Source: Paenibacillus sp. FSL H7-0331
GTDB lineage: Bacteria > Bacillota > Bacilli > Paenibacillales > NBRC-103111
NCBI RefSeq assembly: GCF_001956045.1
Contig: NZ_MRTH01000011.1
Location: forward strand, 1 to 64,000
Direction: 5' to 3'
Length of the DNA: 64,000 bases
This document shows positions 27,281 to 35,871 of this stretch, in pieces (the stretch's first letter is position 1; every line of letters starts with the position of its first letter). A model generated the notes under the pieces. It saw only the letters and a list, made by a program, of their open reading frames with translations. It did no database searches and was not told where the DNA came from. The position numbers were made by a program, and so were the translations under genes.

Positions 27281-27492
27281 TATGGAAATAACTCGGGCGT
27301 GTCGATGCCAATCAGTCTTAATTTCTCTTTCTTGCCGTTCAGCTGAATCTCCAGTGTATCGCCATCAACCACGCGTTCGATTTTAACTTGCTGACGATTT
27401 TGCTTGGAAGAGGCCGCTTGCTCTTGCTGCTGGCATCCTGTGATGAGGATAAAACAAAGTAATAGAGCCAGTATGATTGATCGTTGTCTCAT
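27281..27492 (-). pseudogene. Thermonuclease lipoprotein gene cut by the element
   Basis: The first 70 codons of an SNase-family lipoprotein: lipobox ITGC with Cys20, then IERVVDGDTLEI and LRLIGIDTPE. After the Glu codon the sequence runs into element DNA and stops three codons later. The catalytic core is incomplete, so the product cannot be a nuclease. The gene has a normal start context and sits at the border of the core chromosome. It breaks at the same motif (G-(I/V)-(D/N)-T-P-E) that lies near the inferred left end of the element in the intact thermonuclease gene. Confidence 0.85.
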
Positions 27493-27615
27493 GAGTCCCC
27501 CTATGCAGCTCGTATTTATCTAATTCTGCTCTGTTCCTCATTGTAGAGCCTGAAGAAATTGCTTGTAAAGAGAAAAGATGTTTATTTTATTCCCTTTTTT
27601 TTCATACTAGATGAG

Positions 27616-27744
27616 ATAGGCTTTGCAAACGAAAGCCAGATGGACGTAAAAGCAGTATAAACTTTCCTGCTGAAAGCCCGATAGACGCTTGCGTAGCTGG
27701 CTTTCCGGAGGAAGCCCAGTAGATGCTTACGAAGTGGGCTTTCC
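27616..27744. repeat. Three related hairpins upstream of the helicase gene
   Basis: Three stems follow each other: GGCTTT...AAAGCC near 27618-27637, GAAAGCC...GGCTTTC at 27672-27705 and GGAAGCCCA...TGGGCTTTCC at 27710-27744. The last two share the core AGA(C/T)GCTT-(G/A)-CG and look like tandem copies of a palindromic extragenic repeat. Similar GCTTACGAAG cores occur at about 38958 and 45974. Confidence 0.6.
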
Positions 27745-27770
27745 GAAGGAAAACCCTTAGGAGGGAACAC

Positions 27771-29468
27771 ATGAAGATAGATTCGAAAAAGCCGCTAGTT
27801 GTGCAAAACGATTTTACGGTGCTTCTTGAAGCACGTCATCCTGATTCGGAACAGGTCCGAATTGTGTTGACCCGGTTTGCCGATTTGGTGAAGACTCCAG
27901 GAGCGATTCACACCTACCGGATGTCTGCGCTATCTCTATGGAATGCGGCAGCGGCCGGGATGACGACAGCGGAAATCGTTGAGTTTCTGGAGAAGTATGC
28001 AAAATTCGGCGTATCTGTGCATGTTAAGCAGGATATTCGGAGATTCGTTGAACGTTACGGGTTAGTGCGGATAGAAAGTTTGGGCGAGGACCTGCTGTTA
28101 GTTTCTGATGATGTGGATGCTATTAAAGAAATGGTGTCGTATAGATCACTTCGCTCCTATGGTCTGTGTCAGATTGATTCGCGAACACTGCGATTCTCTT
28201 CGACATTTCGGGGCGTACTGAAGCAGGAATTAATCAAGCTGGGTTACCCTGTACAGGACTTGGCTGGTTATTCTCGTGGCGAAGAACTGCCCATAAATCT
28301 AAAGCATTCCACTCAACAGGGTCAGTCTTTTGAATTGCGGGATTACCAGCAGGTTGCTGTCGATTCCTTTTACCAGGAGGGTAGTACGCTTGGAGGAAGC
28401 GGCGTGCTGGTGCTGCCTTGCGGGGCGGGCAAGACACTCATAGGTATTGCAGCAATGGGTAAGCTTAATTGCGCTACCTTGATTCTTACGACGAATAGTA
28501 CATCGGTCAAGCAATGGAAGCGGGAAATTCTAGATAAAACGAACGTGACGGAGGATATGGTTGGGGAATATAGCGGTTTGATCAAGCAGGTTCGGCCGAT
28601 TACAATTGCCACCTATCAAATTTTAACTTACCGGAAGTCTAAGGATGATTTGTTTGTGCATATGGATCTGTTCAATAAACGTGACTGGGGATTGATCGTC
28701 TATGATGAGGTTCATCTGCTGCCGGCTCCTGTCTTTCGTGTTACTGCAAATATTCAAGCGACAAGAAGGCTTGGGCTGACAGCTACCCTCATTCGGGAGG
28801 ATGGCAGAGAAGAGGATGTGTTCTCACTTGTAGGTCCCAAGCGATACGACATGCCTTGGAAGGAACTGGAGGGCAAGGGCTGGATTGCATCTGTAAACTG
28901 TTCTGAAATCCGTGTAGAGCTAACTGAGGCCGAGAGGGTACGCTATGATGTCTCAGGGCCGAGGCAGCAAATGAGATTGGCCAGCATGAACAGCGCCAAA
29001 TATGACGTTATTCAAGAACTATTAAAGAGGCATTCGACCGAACAGGTCCTTATTATCGGGCAATATATCGAACAGCTCAAGCAAATATCTGATGTCCTGC
29101 AGGTTCCTTTGATTTACGGTGAGATTTCTCAGGAAAGACGTGAGGAGCTGTTTGAAAAGTTTAGAAATGGTAAGATAAGGGTTCTTATTGTATCGAAGGT
29201 GGCTAACTTTGCTGTCGATTTGCCGGATGCAGCGGTTGCGATCCAAATTTCGGGCAGTTTCGGCTCGCGGCAGGAGGAGGCGCAGCGGCTTGGTCGGATT
29301 TTACGTCCCAAAGCAAATAGGAATGAGGCTTTTTTTTACTCGATTGTTTCAGATAACACCAAAGAGCAGGATTACGCGCTGAACCGTCAGTTGTTTTTGG
29401 TCGAGCAGGGGTATCGTTACCGGATTCAGTCCTGGCAATCCGTGCAGTCCGAGGTCGTTCGATTATGA
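27771..29468 (+). CDS. XPB-type DNA helicase
   Basis: A 565-residue superfamily 2 helicase. Walker A PCGAGKT is at 216-222, the DEVH box at 312-315, the XPB RED motif at 342-344 (LTATLIREDGRE) and motif VI EAQRLGRILRPK near the end. These mark it as a bacterial XPB (Rad25-like) enzyme, a DNA-unwinding motor linked in other organisms to repair and transcription. ATG 27771 has TAGGAGGG upstream; longer in-phase starts are rejected. The stop overlaps the next gene's start by four bases, so the pair is co-translated. The N-terminal 150 residues are unassigned. Confidence 0.9.
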   Translation: MKIDSKKPLVVQNDFTVLLEARHPDSEQVRIVLTRFADLVKTPGAIHTYRMSALSLWNAAAAGMTTAEIVEFLEKYAKFGVSVHVKQDIRRFVERYGLVRIESLGEDLLLVSDDVDAIKEMVSYRSLRSYGLCQIDSRTLRFSSTFRGVLKQELIKLGYPVQDLAGYSRGEELPINLKHSTQQGQSFELRDYQQVAVDSFYQEGSTLGGSGVLVLPCGAGKTLIGIAAMGKLNCATLILTTNSTSVKQWKREILDKTNVTEDMVGEYSGLIKQVRPITIATYQILTYRKSKDDLFVHMDLFNKRDWGLIVYDEVHLLPAPVFRVTANIQATRRLGLTATLIREDGREEDVFSLVGPKRYDMPWKELEGKGWIASVNCSEIRVELTEAERVRYDVSGPRQQMRLASMNSAKYDVIQELLKRHSTEQVLIIGQYIEQLKQISDVLQVPLIYGEISQERREELFEKFRNGKIRVLIVSKVANFAVDLPDAAVAIQISGSFGSRQEEAQRLGRILRPKANRNEAFFYSIVSDNTKEQDYALNRQLFLVEQGYRYRIQSWQSVQSEVVRL

Positions 29469-31309
29469 ACCAATCTTATTATCTGGGTCGAATGGAGCCG
29501 GGTTTTATAAAAAAGCTGGAGACCGAACGCATTTATACACCATGGATTCAGCAAGGATACCAACTTGTAACCATTTGGAGCGATATCGAAATCATGAAGT
29601 CGATATACGGGCATTTGTCCGAAAGGGAACGCCGCCTGCTGCAGCTGCTTGTCACCCATGTAGGCTGTGAGCCCTTTGATTGGCCCAAGCTTGAGCGGAT
29701 TACGCATTCTTTAATGTCTGGAGCTGAAGCTCGGGTTGGGCTGCTGCTGCTTGTTGAAAAGGGATTTCTATACGCATTCCGTAAATCGTGGGGAGAGCAG
29801 CTGTACATTATGGCTCGTGATGGGCTGGCGATGTGGCAGCAGATTATGTGGAATCCTGATCAAGAAAGGTTATCTGAGAATGGTGATGAACATCTTGCAC
29901 CCATGAGAAAAGAACGAATGAAAGATAAAGATATCGAGCTGACAGATCAAGGTGGAACGGGGCTTGTCCACAATGTATTTCAATCAATGGTATGTATGAG
30001 CCAGAATGAAATGAAACTGACGAAAAGCGGAACATTGTCCAAAAGAACCTTGCATAAATGGAAAGAACTGCTTCCCCTCAATGATGATACATTCAAAGCA
30101 TGCGGAATTAAGTATGCTTATATGAATGTGTATAGTGAATCAATTGCGGTTATATTGGATTTCATGATCAGGCTGCAAATTGTCCGGCAGCAGGACGAGG
30201 AGCTTGTGCTTCAGGCTGAGGAGACCAGACGCTGGCTGTGCACAAGTGAAGCAGAGCAAAATAAACGACTGTACCTGTTATGGAAGGAGCTGATGTTCCC
30301 CGCAGAGTCGTGGCTGCAGCATGCAGTTCTTTGGTTGGAGCGTCTGCCGAATGAGGAATGGATAAGTGGAGATGATATTTTAAGATGGCTAAAGGATTGT
30401 GAAGTTATACCGCTAAACTCAGTTCTCCATGATGAAATGCTTGTGGAGCAATTAGAAGTAGGTTGGCTTGATCCATTACTGGCGTTCGGCTGGCTGGAAA
30501 AAGGCGTTAGTAGGCAGGAACAGGCACATTGTTATCGTTGGAGTCAACATCCTCTGGCTGCGGTCGTTAACAAGGATGAGTCGGAACCATATTTGTATAT
30601 TCAGCCGGACTTTGAAGTGCTGGTTCCGCCCAATGTCGGGTTTGCCGTACGCTGGGAGCTATCAGCCGTGGCTGATCATCGATATACGGACTCAATGTCC
30701 CTTTATCATATAACCAAGAAGAGCTTACAGCGTGGTATCCAAACGGGGCGACGAGTCGAATACATTCTTGCGTTTCTTGAACGACATTCCGCTGATGGTA
30801 TTCCAGAACATGTGCAATTTACAATAGACCAGTGGGCGGGAGAGCTTGGATTTAAGGCAGGTGTGTTTGAAATCGATAAGGACATAATAATGGACACATC
30901 GGAGTTAGCCACGCCTGAGATGGATGTATACCCACAGTTTGCCCATAGAACAGGGTTTCTGGATTCACGCCATTCTTTTATCCAATTGGAAATGGAGCTT
31001 CAGATGCCCTCATTAGCAGAGCTGTATCCAGAGCTTCGTGCGGTTCCAGCGGCTTGGATGAAGGAATATCGAACATACCATTCGAGTACCCGGAGGGAGA
31101 TCACGCTGAAGGCTATGGAATGGAAAACATCGCTTCAGATCCGCGGTAACGGGATAGATCGAGTAATCATTCCAAGAACGCTTCAGGAAGTTGATGCGAG
31201 CTGGAAGATAACGGGCTTTGAGGTGCCACATGGAAATGAAATTAACTTGTTTTTCAGTGATTGTGAAGAAATGCGGATCATAGTACCAGGAATATACGAG
31301 AAATATTGA
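29465..31309 (+). CDS. Helicase-associated protein, partner of the XPB-type helicase
   Basis: A 614-residue protein with no Walker motifs. A segment near residues 375-470 (YIQPDFEVLVPP, FAVRWELSAVADH, TDSMSLYHITKKSLQRGI) matches the helicase-associated domain that is fused to the N-terminus of XPB in actinobacteria. The four-base overlap with the XPB-type gene suggests that the two products form one complex. The N-terminal half is helical, with a winged-helix-like part (RRLLQLLVTHVGCEPFDWPK). It is probably cytoplasmic. The role is inferred from gene fusion patterns elsewhere. Confidence 0.75.
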   Translation: MNQSYYLGRMEPGFIKKLETERIYTPWIQQGYQLVTIWSDIEIMKSIYGHLSERERRLLQLLVTHVGCEPFDWPKLERITHSLMSGAEARVGLLLLVEKGFLYAFRKSWGEQLYIMARDGLAMWQQIMWNPDQERLSENGDEHLAPMRKERMKDKDIELTDQGGTGLVHNVFQSMVCMSQNEMKLTKSGTLSKRTLHKWKELLPLNDDTFKACGIKYAYMNVYSESIAVILDFMIRLQIVRQQDEELVLQAEETRRWLCTSEAEQNKRLYLLWKELMFPAESWLQHAVLWLERLPNEEWISGDDILRWLKDCEVIPLNSVLHDEMLVEQLEVGWLDPLLAFGWLEKGVSRQEQAHCYRWSQHPLAAVVNKDESEPYLYIQPDFEVLVPPNVGFAVRWELSAVADHRYTDSMSLYHITKKSLQRGIQTGRRVEYILAFLERHSADGIPEHVQFTIDQWAGELGFKAGVFEIDKDIIMDTSELATPEMDVYPQFAHRTGFLDSRHSFIQLEMELQMPSLAELYPELRAVPAAWMKEYRTYHSSTRREITLKAMEWKTSLQIRGNGIDRVIIPRTLQEVDASWKITGFEVPHGNEINLFFSDCEEMRIIVPGIYEKY

Positions 31310-31383
31310 TCTGCATAAGGGCCTTTTGTGTGTTATGATAGTAGGGAGTACAACAATCATAAACATTCGAAAAGGCAGGTGCG

Positions 31384-31848
31384 ATGATGGCAGTAACAGA
31401 AGCGCAAACCTTGGACATGTCTGCTATTCTCATGCAGGCGTATGATTTGGGGGACATGATAAAAAGTTCCGCTGAGACAGCGGAGTTTCTATATTGGAAG
31501 CAGCGGATTGATCAGGATACACAGGTAAGCGGATTGGTACGTCAGTTTGACAAGAAGAAAGAGTTGTTTGAGGAGTGCCAAAGATTTGGGCATTTTCATC
31601 CTGATTACCATGCCGCATTGGGTCAGGTACAGGAAATTCAAAATCAGTTAGATAGCCTGGAGTCCGTTAGAAGGTTTAAGCTAGCTGAGGAGAGACTCGA
31701 CAATTTATTGTATTCCATATCGCAAACGATAGCGCACAGTGTTTCGGATACGATCAAAGTACCCAGTAATGATCCGCTTACAAGCGGTGGTAGTTGTTCA
31801 ACAGGTAGTTGCTCTACAGGAGGAAGCTGCAGCGGAGGCTGCAGCTAA
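31384..31848 (+). CDS. ylbF: YlbF-family regulator (RicF-like)
   Basis: A 154-residue protein of the YlbF/YmcA family. Residues about 10-115 form the conserved helical domain (LMQAYDLGDMIKSSAETAEF, VRQFDKKKELFEECQRFG, HPDYHAALGQVQEIQ). In B. subtilis YlbF (RicF) works with RicA and RicT, a complex that carries iron-sulfur clusters and promotes competence, biofilm formation, sporulation and mRNA maturation. The C-terminal tail here is rich in Cys, Ser and Gly, with four Cys in repeated (S/T)-G-(G)-S-C units. ATG at 31384 and 31387 are equally possible. Confidence 0.85.
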   Translation: MMAVTEAQTLDMSAILMQAYDLGDMIKSSAETAEFLYWKQRIDQDTQVSGLVRQFDKKKELFEECQRFGHFHPDYHAALGQVQEIQNQLDSLESVRRFKLAEERLDNLLYSISQTIAHSVSDTIKVPSNDPLTSGGSCSTGSCSTGGSCSGGCS

Positions 31849-31907
31849 TTCATAGTATTTAAGGAATCAGAGATGATACACGTTTTTTCCGTTTGAGAGG
31901 TTCAATC

Positions 31908-32927
31908 CTAATGCCATTTTAGCAGGGCATTCGGTTGGATGCTGCCTACGATTTGATCGTGACAGTTCTTAATAGCTGGACGATGAAAAGAATGCAAGGC
32001 CACGATTTCCTGCTCCTGCAGCAGATTTAGTTGAATTAACGTTTCCATGACAGCTGGATAAAGTGCTCGTATGGTACCATCTTCAATCTTGAGCGCAATT
32101 CCCCAGCTCTTCTCGGGTATGGTGAGGGCGAACAAGCCCTCAGCGCCCATTTTTCCAATGATACGTCCATTAGTGACCTCAATCAGTCGAGTGTCGAATC
32201 GATCACTCCCTGCGATATAATAAGGCTCTCTGGATATGGCCCCGATGATACGGTTGCAAGCTTCACTGCGGGAGGCACTCTGATTTACAGGGTCCCCCAG
32301 CTGCGCATAGGCAAATGCCAATGCTTCCAGAGGCATTGCAAATACGGGAACGCCACAGCCGTCTGTGCCCAGAGTTATCTGCTCTGGCATCATTCTGCTC
32401 ATGTCCGCGATAACGTGAAGCATGCGCTGCTGGACAGGGTGATTGATCTCTATATAGGATTGATTGGACACCCCCATTATTTGAGCTAACGCCAGCATTC
32501 CTGTATGCTTTCCTGAGCAATTATTGCGCAGTGGAGTGGGTGGCTGGTTGGCCTGCTTTAAACGTTCTGCTGTAGGTTCATGAAACGGTTCATGAACCCC
32601 GCAGCACAATGCGGATTCATCAAGATCCAGCTGATGCAGGGTATGATCAACCAATCTGGCGTGTTCATCCTCGCCATTGTGGGAAGCGCATAATAAGGTG
32701 ATTTGTTTATCATCAAGATGTAAGCGCTCTGCTCCACCAGCTTCCAGCAGTGGAATAGCCTGGAGCAGCTTGGCAGTTGAACGTGCAAAAGTATACAAAG
32801 TGGAATCTCCCGCGGAGACAATCAGCTTGCGGTTGATATCCATCACAGCGAGATGAACGATGTGCCGACTTTCCGTCAGCGTACCGCGTACGATGTGAAT
32901 ATTCAATTTTCCGTTGTCCACAGTCAA
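31908..32927 (-). CDS. L-asparaginase II-type protein
   Basis: A 339-residue protein of the asparaginase II family known from Rhizobium (unrelated to the E. coli AnsA/AnsB fold). Typical segments are SGDSTLYTFARSTAKLLQAI, CASHNGEDEHARLVDH, RNNCSGKHTGMLALA and LGTDGCGVPVFAMPLEALA. It would hydrolyse asparagine to aspartate and ammonia in the cytoplasm; no signal peptide is seen. It is convergent with ylbF and divergent from ylbG. The start has an AAAGGATG site eight bases upstream. Confidence 0.87.
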   Translation of the reverse strand: MTVDNGKLNIHIVRGTLTESRHIVHLAVMDINRKLIVSAGDSTLYTFARSTAKLLQAIPLLEAGGAERLHLDDKQITLLCASHNGEDEHARLVDHTLHQLDLDESALCCGVHEPFHEPTAERLKQANQPPTPLRNNCSGKHTGMLALAQIMGVSNQSYIEINHPVQQRMLHVIADMSRMMPEQITLGTDGCGVPVFAMPLEALAFAYAQLGDPVNQSASRSEACNRIIGAISREPYYIAGSDRFDTRLIEVTNGRIIGKMGAEGLFALTIPEKSWGIALKIEDGTIRALYPAVMETLIQLNLLQEQEIVALHSFHRPAIKNCHDQIVGSIQPNALLKWH

Positions 32928-32961
32928 TCATCCTTTCATTTGACTCTATAGAAAGTAGGTA

Positions 32962-33234
32962 ATGCTGATGTTAACCGATCGAAGCGGTCTTATTGTTTGG
33001 GTGACAGATCTCAAAGCAGCGAATAAGCATTTGGAGCGTTATGGAAGTGTGCATTTTATTTCCAAAAGGTTACATTATGCAGCCATGTATGTCCATGCGA
33101 GCAAGCTGGAGGAAACGATGAAGCAGTTGCAAAAACTGGCTTTTGTCAAAAAAGTTGAACGGTCCTACCGAAATGAAATTCAAACCGAGTATAGTAACAA
33201 CGGGGCTGATAAATCAAGCTTTTATACCCTGTAA
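32962..33234 (+). CDS. ylbG: YlbG-family protein (DUF2129)
   Basis: A 90-residue cytosolic protein of the YlbG family: RSGLIVWVTDLKAANKHLER, then YGSVHFISKRLHYAAMYV. The molecular function is unknown; the gene is next to ylbF in many Bacillales, and here only the asparaginase gene separates them. ATG 32962 is used; an ATG two codons downstream (MLTDRS) is also possible. Confidence 0.85.
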   Translation: MLMLTDRSGLIVWVTDLKAANKHLERYGSVHFISKRLHYAAMYVHASKLEETMKQLQKLAFVKKVERSYRNEIQTEYSNNGADKSSFYTL

Positions 33235-33294
33235 GTGGTATGTAATTTGTTTATATAATGAGGTATATTAGTTTATTATATACATTTTTGGGGG

Positions 33295-33323
33295 AAAAGC
33301 TTCTGATGCCAGGGGCTTTTTTT
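33295..33323 (+). terminator. Terminator after ylbG
   Basis: AAAAGC (33295-33300) pairs with GCTTTT, with an inner CTG/CAG pairing, followed by a run of seven T. No gene lies between here and 33464. Confidence 0.6.
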
Positions 33324-33463
33324 GCTGTGAAGTATCAAGTTTACAAGATTTAACTAAAGAATAATTAATTTGTCAATCGTTCTCCAGTAATGTAGAATAA
33401 GTAGAAACGCTTTTGTGTACATAGGTTTAAAGAACTAATTTCATGGGTGGGGGGTTGTGATTT

Positions 33464-33898
33464 ATGAGAGATAGAACGATAGAACGATCAAATGGTTGTG
33501 AACCGTTTTTTGTTTCATTAGGTAACAAAAGCATCACGGATATCGTTATCACGAATCATGCCCAAATCCGTTGGAATGACCGCGTTGAGCATGAAAAAAC
33601 GGGTTTTGAAGATATTTGTGCTTTTTTATGGAACCGCTTAAAAGCGGGTCAGATCAAGTCTTATTACAAGAATGGCGAAGATGCTTATCTTGTGGATGAC
33701 GATTTGGTGTTAATCGCTGAATTCACAGAGATGGAGAACCTTAGTGAGACTGGTCCCAAGCTGCATCGGATGGTCATTGTAACTTTTCTTGGACGTATGT
33801 CTGAAACGATTGAGCTCAGAGATTTGAAATCGTATTACTCATGGCTGCGTCATTCACGTCGAATGACATTGATCAAAAACAGTCGAAAACGCCGATAA
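33464..33898 (+). CDS. Uncharacterised 144-residue protein
   Basis: Soluble by appearance. The middle part (ITNHAQIRWNDRVEHEKTGF, then AGQIKSYYKNGEDAYLVDDD) resembles small conserved proteins of Paenibacillus without known function. The C-terminal end is very basic (SRRMTLIKNSRKRR). A G-rich ribosome binding site (GGGTGGGGGG) lies upstream of ATG 33464. It stands alone between a terminator and a LysR-type gene. Confidence 0.55.
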   Translation: MRDRTIERSNGCEPFFVSLGNKSITDIVITNHAQIRWNDRVEHEKTGFEDICAFLWNRLKAGQIKSYYKNGEDAYLVDDDLVLIAEFTEMENLSETGPKLHRMVIVTFLGRMSETIELRDLKSYYSWLRHSRRMTLIKNSRKRR

Positions 33899-33993
33899 TG
33901 AATAATTACAAAGAGTATTCTGCGCGGATGCAGCATGCTCTTTTTTTATTTGCTATAATAGGTCTACCAAAGCATGTTGGAGGTACGCAGATC

Positions 33994-34905
33994 ATGGCAC
34001 TTAATTTTCATCAGCTTCATATTTTTTATACCGTCGCGGAGAAAGGCAGTTTTTCTTATGCGGCACAAGCCCTTCACATGACCCAGCCTGCTGTTACGAT
34101 GCAGGTGCAATCGTTAGAGGATTATTTTGGTACGAAGCTGTTTCACCGTTCCACGAAAAAGATTGAACTCTCGGAAGCAGGCAGAACCTTACTGCCATTT
34201 GCCAAGCGGAGTATTGACTTAATAAAAGAAACGGACATCAGTATGTCCAAATTTACGCATATGCTGGAAGGAAGGCTTCACTTAGGAGCGAGTATGACTG
34301 TAGGGGAATATATATTGCCTCGCTTGCTCGGGCCTTTTGGAAAGGAATACCCGAACATATCGATTAGCATGAAGGTCATCAATACGAGACAAATACTTGA
34401 TGAAGTGCTGAACCACCAATTGAACTTTGGTATTGTGGAAGCAGAGGTACATCACCCTGATGTACATGTGGAAGCTGTGATGAATGATGAATTGATGCTT
34501 ATTGTTCCAAAGGACCATCCTTTAGCTGACATGCCAGTCGTTACGCTAGAAGAGATGCTGAAGTATCCATTTATATTAAGAGAGCAGGGCTCGGGCACAA
34601 GAACAGTTATGGAGGAAGAGCTTGCACGTGCAGGCTGTGACCCGGGCGATATGAAGATCGTTATGGAGCTTGGCAGTACCGGCGCTGTTAAATCGGCTGT
34701 AGAAGCTGATCTTGGTATCTCTATATTGTCCCAATCCTCTCTCAAGCATGAAGCGGCACTGGGTGTATTAGTCGTAAAGAAAATCGAAGGCGTTTGCTTT
34801 ACACGCAGCTTTCATGCGATTTATCTGAATTCAACCATTTTGCCGATATCGGCGGTTACCTTCTTGACCTTTTTGCGCGAACGGGATTTGAGTCAATGGC
34901 TTTAG
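33994..34905 (+). CDS. LysR-family transcriptional regulator (CysL/CbbR-like)
   Basis: A 303-residue LysR-type regulator. The N-terminal winged helix-turn-helix is FYTVAEKGSFSYAAQALHMT, QPAVTMQVQSLEDYFGTKLF. The effector-binding domain contains GRLHLGASMTVGEYILPRLL and FILREQGSGTRTVMEEELA, a pattern common in the CysL/CbbR/YeiE group. ATG 33994 has GGAGG ten bases upstream; a longer frame back to 33841 overlaps the preceding gene and is rejected. The target is unknown. No divergent metabolic gene lies beside it. Confidence 0.88.
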   Translation: MALNFHQLHIFYTVAEKGSFSYAAQALHMTQPAVTMQVQSLEDYFGTKLFHRSTKKIELSEAGRTLLPFAKRSIDLIKETDISMSKFTHMLEGRLHLGASMTVGEYILPRLLGPFGKEYPNISISMKVINTRQILDEVLNHQLNFGIVEAEVHHPDVHVEAVMNDELMLIVPKDHPLADMPVVTLEEMLKYPFILREQGSGTRTVMEEELARAGCDPGDMKIVMELGSTGAVKSAVEADLGISILSQSSLKHEAALGVLVVKKIEGVCFTRSFHAIYLNSTILPISAVTFLTFLRERDLSQWL

Positions 34906-34990
34906 GGACAGGTTGACCGAATAGCATAGAATGGGATATTCTGGATTATCCAAATGCATATAACAATCCAATCAGGAAAAGAGGGTTCAC

Positions 34991-35836
34991 ATGGTATACG
35001 CGGATTTGCACAGTCACACTTTGGCATCGGATGGGATGCAGCCAGCAGCTGAAAATGTACGGCTTGCTGTAGCGGCAGGACTCGGGGCTATAGCGATAAC
35101 CGATCACGATACAGTAGCTGGGCTTAAGGAAGCGATAGCTGCTGGTGAGCAATATGGAATTCAGGTTGTCCCTGGCGTGGAGATCAGCACGATAGCTGGC
35201 GGCGAAGATATCCATGTTCTTGGGTATTGGATAGATTACGAAAATGAACTGTTTCTGGAGCGATTGGCGAATCTGAGGAGTGTTCGGGACAAACGGAACG
35301 AGATGATGCTTGAGAAGCTGAATGAACTCGGTGTTCCACTCACGATGGAAGAGGTGCGTGCGTCTCTGCAAGCATCGAAAAAAGTCGATGAAACACTTGG
35401 CAGGCCACATATCGCCGATGCAATGCTGCGCAAGGGACATGTTAGCTCTATTGCTGAAGCATTTGATCGATTTCTCGGAAAAGATGGTGCCGCCTATGTC
35501 AATCCGCCGCGGATTGAACCTGCAACTGCAATTGGATGGATCCGTGATGCTGGAGGGGTTCCCGTGCTTGCCCATCCTGGTCTGTATGGGCAGGATCAAT
35601 TAATCGGTGAGCTGGTCGAAAGCGGTTTAGCGGGCATCGAGGTATACCATGCGGATCATACAGTCGAGCAAGAGCAGCATTATTTGTCTATCGCCAAGCA
35701 GTATCAGCTGATTGTGACGGCAGGATCGGATTTTCATGGTGAGCGAGGCGGAGTTGTATTCCATTCTCCTATAGGCTCCAAAAAAATCGAAATATCTGTG
35801 GTTCAACAGCTTATTGAGGCTAAACAAAAGCTGTGA
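34991..35836 (+). CDS. PHP-domain phosphoesterase (TrpH/RNase AM-like)
   Basis: A 281-residue PHP-family metal-dependent phosphoesterase. The metal ligands are in DLHSHTLASDG (5-15), ITDHDT, GVEIST, LGRPHIADA, VLAHPGLYG and TAGSDFHG. The closest known relatives hydrolyse 3',5'-nucleoside bisphosphates or trim short RNA 5' ends. It has no polymerase or HisK extension. It precedes galU by 35 bp on the same strand and could be co-transcribed with it. Confidence 0.88.
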   Translation: MVYADLHSHTLASDGMQPAAENVRLAVAAGLGAIAITDHDTVAGLKEAIAAGEQYGIQVVPGVEISTIAGGEDIHVLGYWIDYENELFLERLANLRSVRDKRNEMMLEKLNELGVPLTMEEVRASLQASKKVDETLGRPHIADAMLRKGHVSSIAEAFDRFLGKDGAAYVNPPRIEPATAIGWIRDAGGVPVLAHPGLYGQDQLIGELVESGLAGIEVYHADHTVEQEQHYLSIAKQYQLIVTAGSDFHGERGGVVFHSPIGSKKIEISVVQQLIEAKQKL

Positions 35837-35871
35837 ATAGAGGAGCAAGGTAGAAGTTCAGGAGGATTAGG

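Larger units (their letters stand above)
19640..27290 (-). mobile_element. Tn554-like multi-recombinase element in a thermonuclease gene
   Basis: An AT-rich 7.6-kb unit with a compact minus-strand operon of five genes, three of them tyrosine recombinases, reading away from the right end. This is the Tn554 plan (tnpA near one end, then tnpB, tnpC and cargo) with an extra recombinase. The right boundary is where a thermonuclease gene breaks, at about 27281-27290. The left boundary is inferred to fall inside the complete thermonuclease gene near 19630-19650. No terminal inverted repeats or target duplication are seen, as expected for Tn554 relatives. The only exact match I see at the two sites is TGATTGG (minus strand), 19650-19656 and 27308-27314. 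Confidence 0.6.

Noticed and set aside
19630..27314. Direct repeats at the two ends of the recombinase element
   Set aside because: Only a 7-bp match (TGATTGG) was found, and it falls in a codon-conserved part of both thermonuclease genes, so it cannot be taken as a target duplication.
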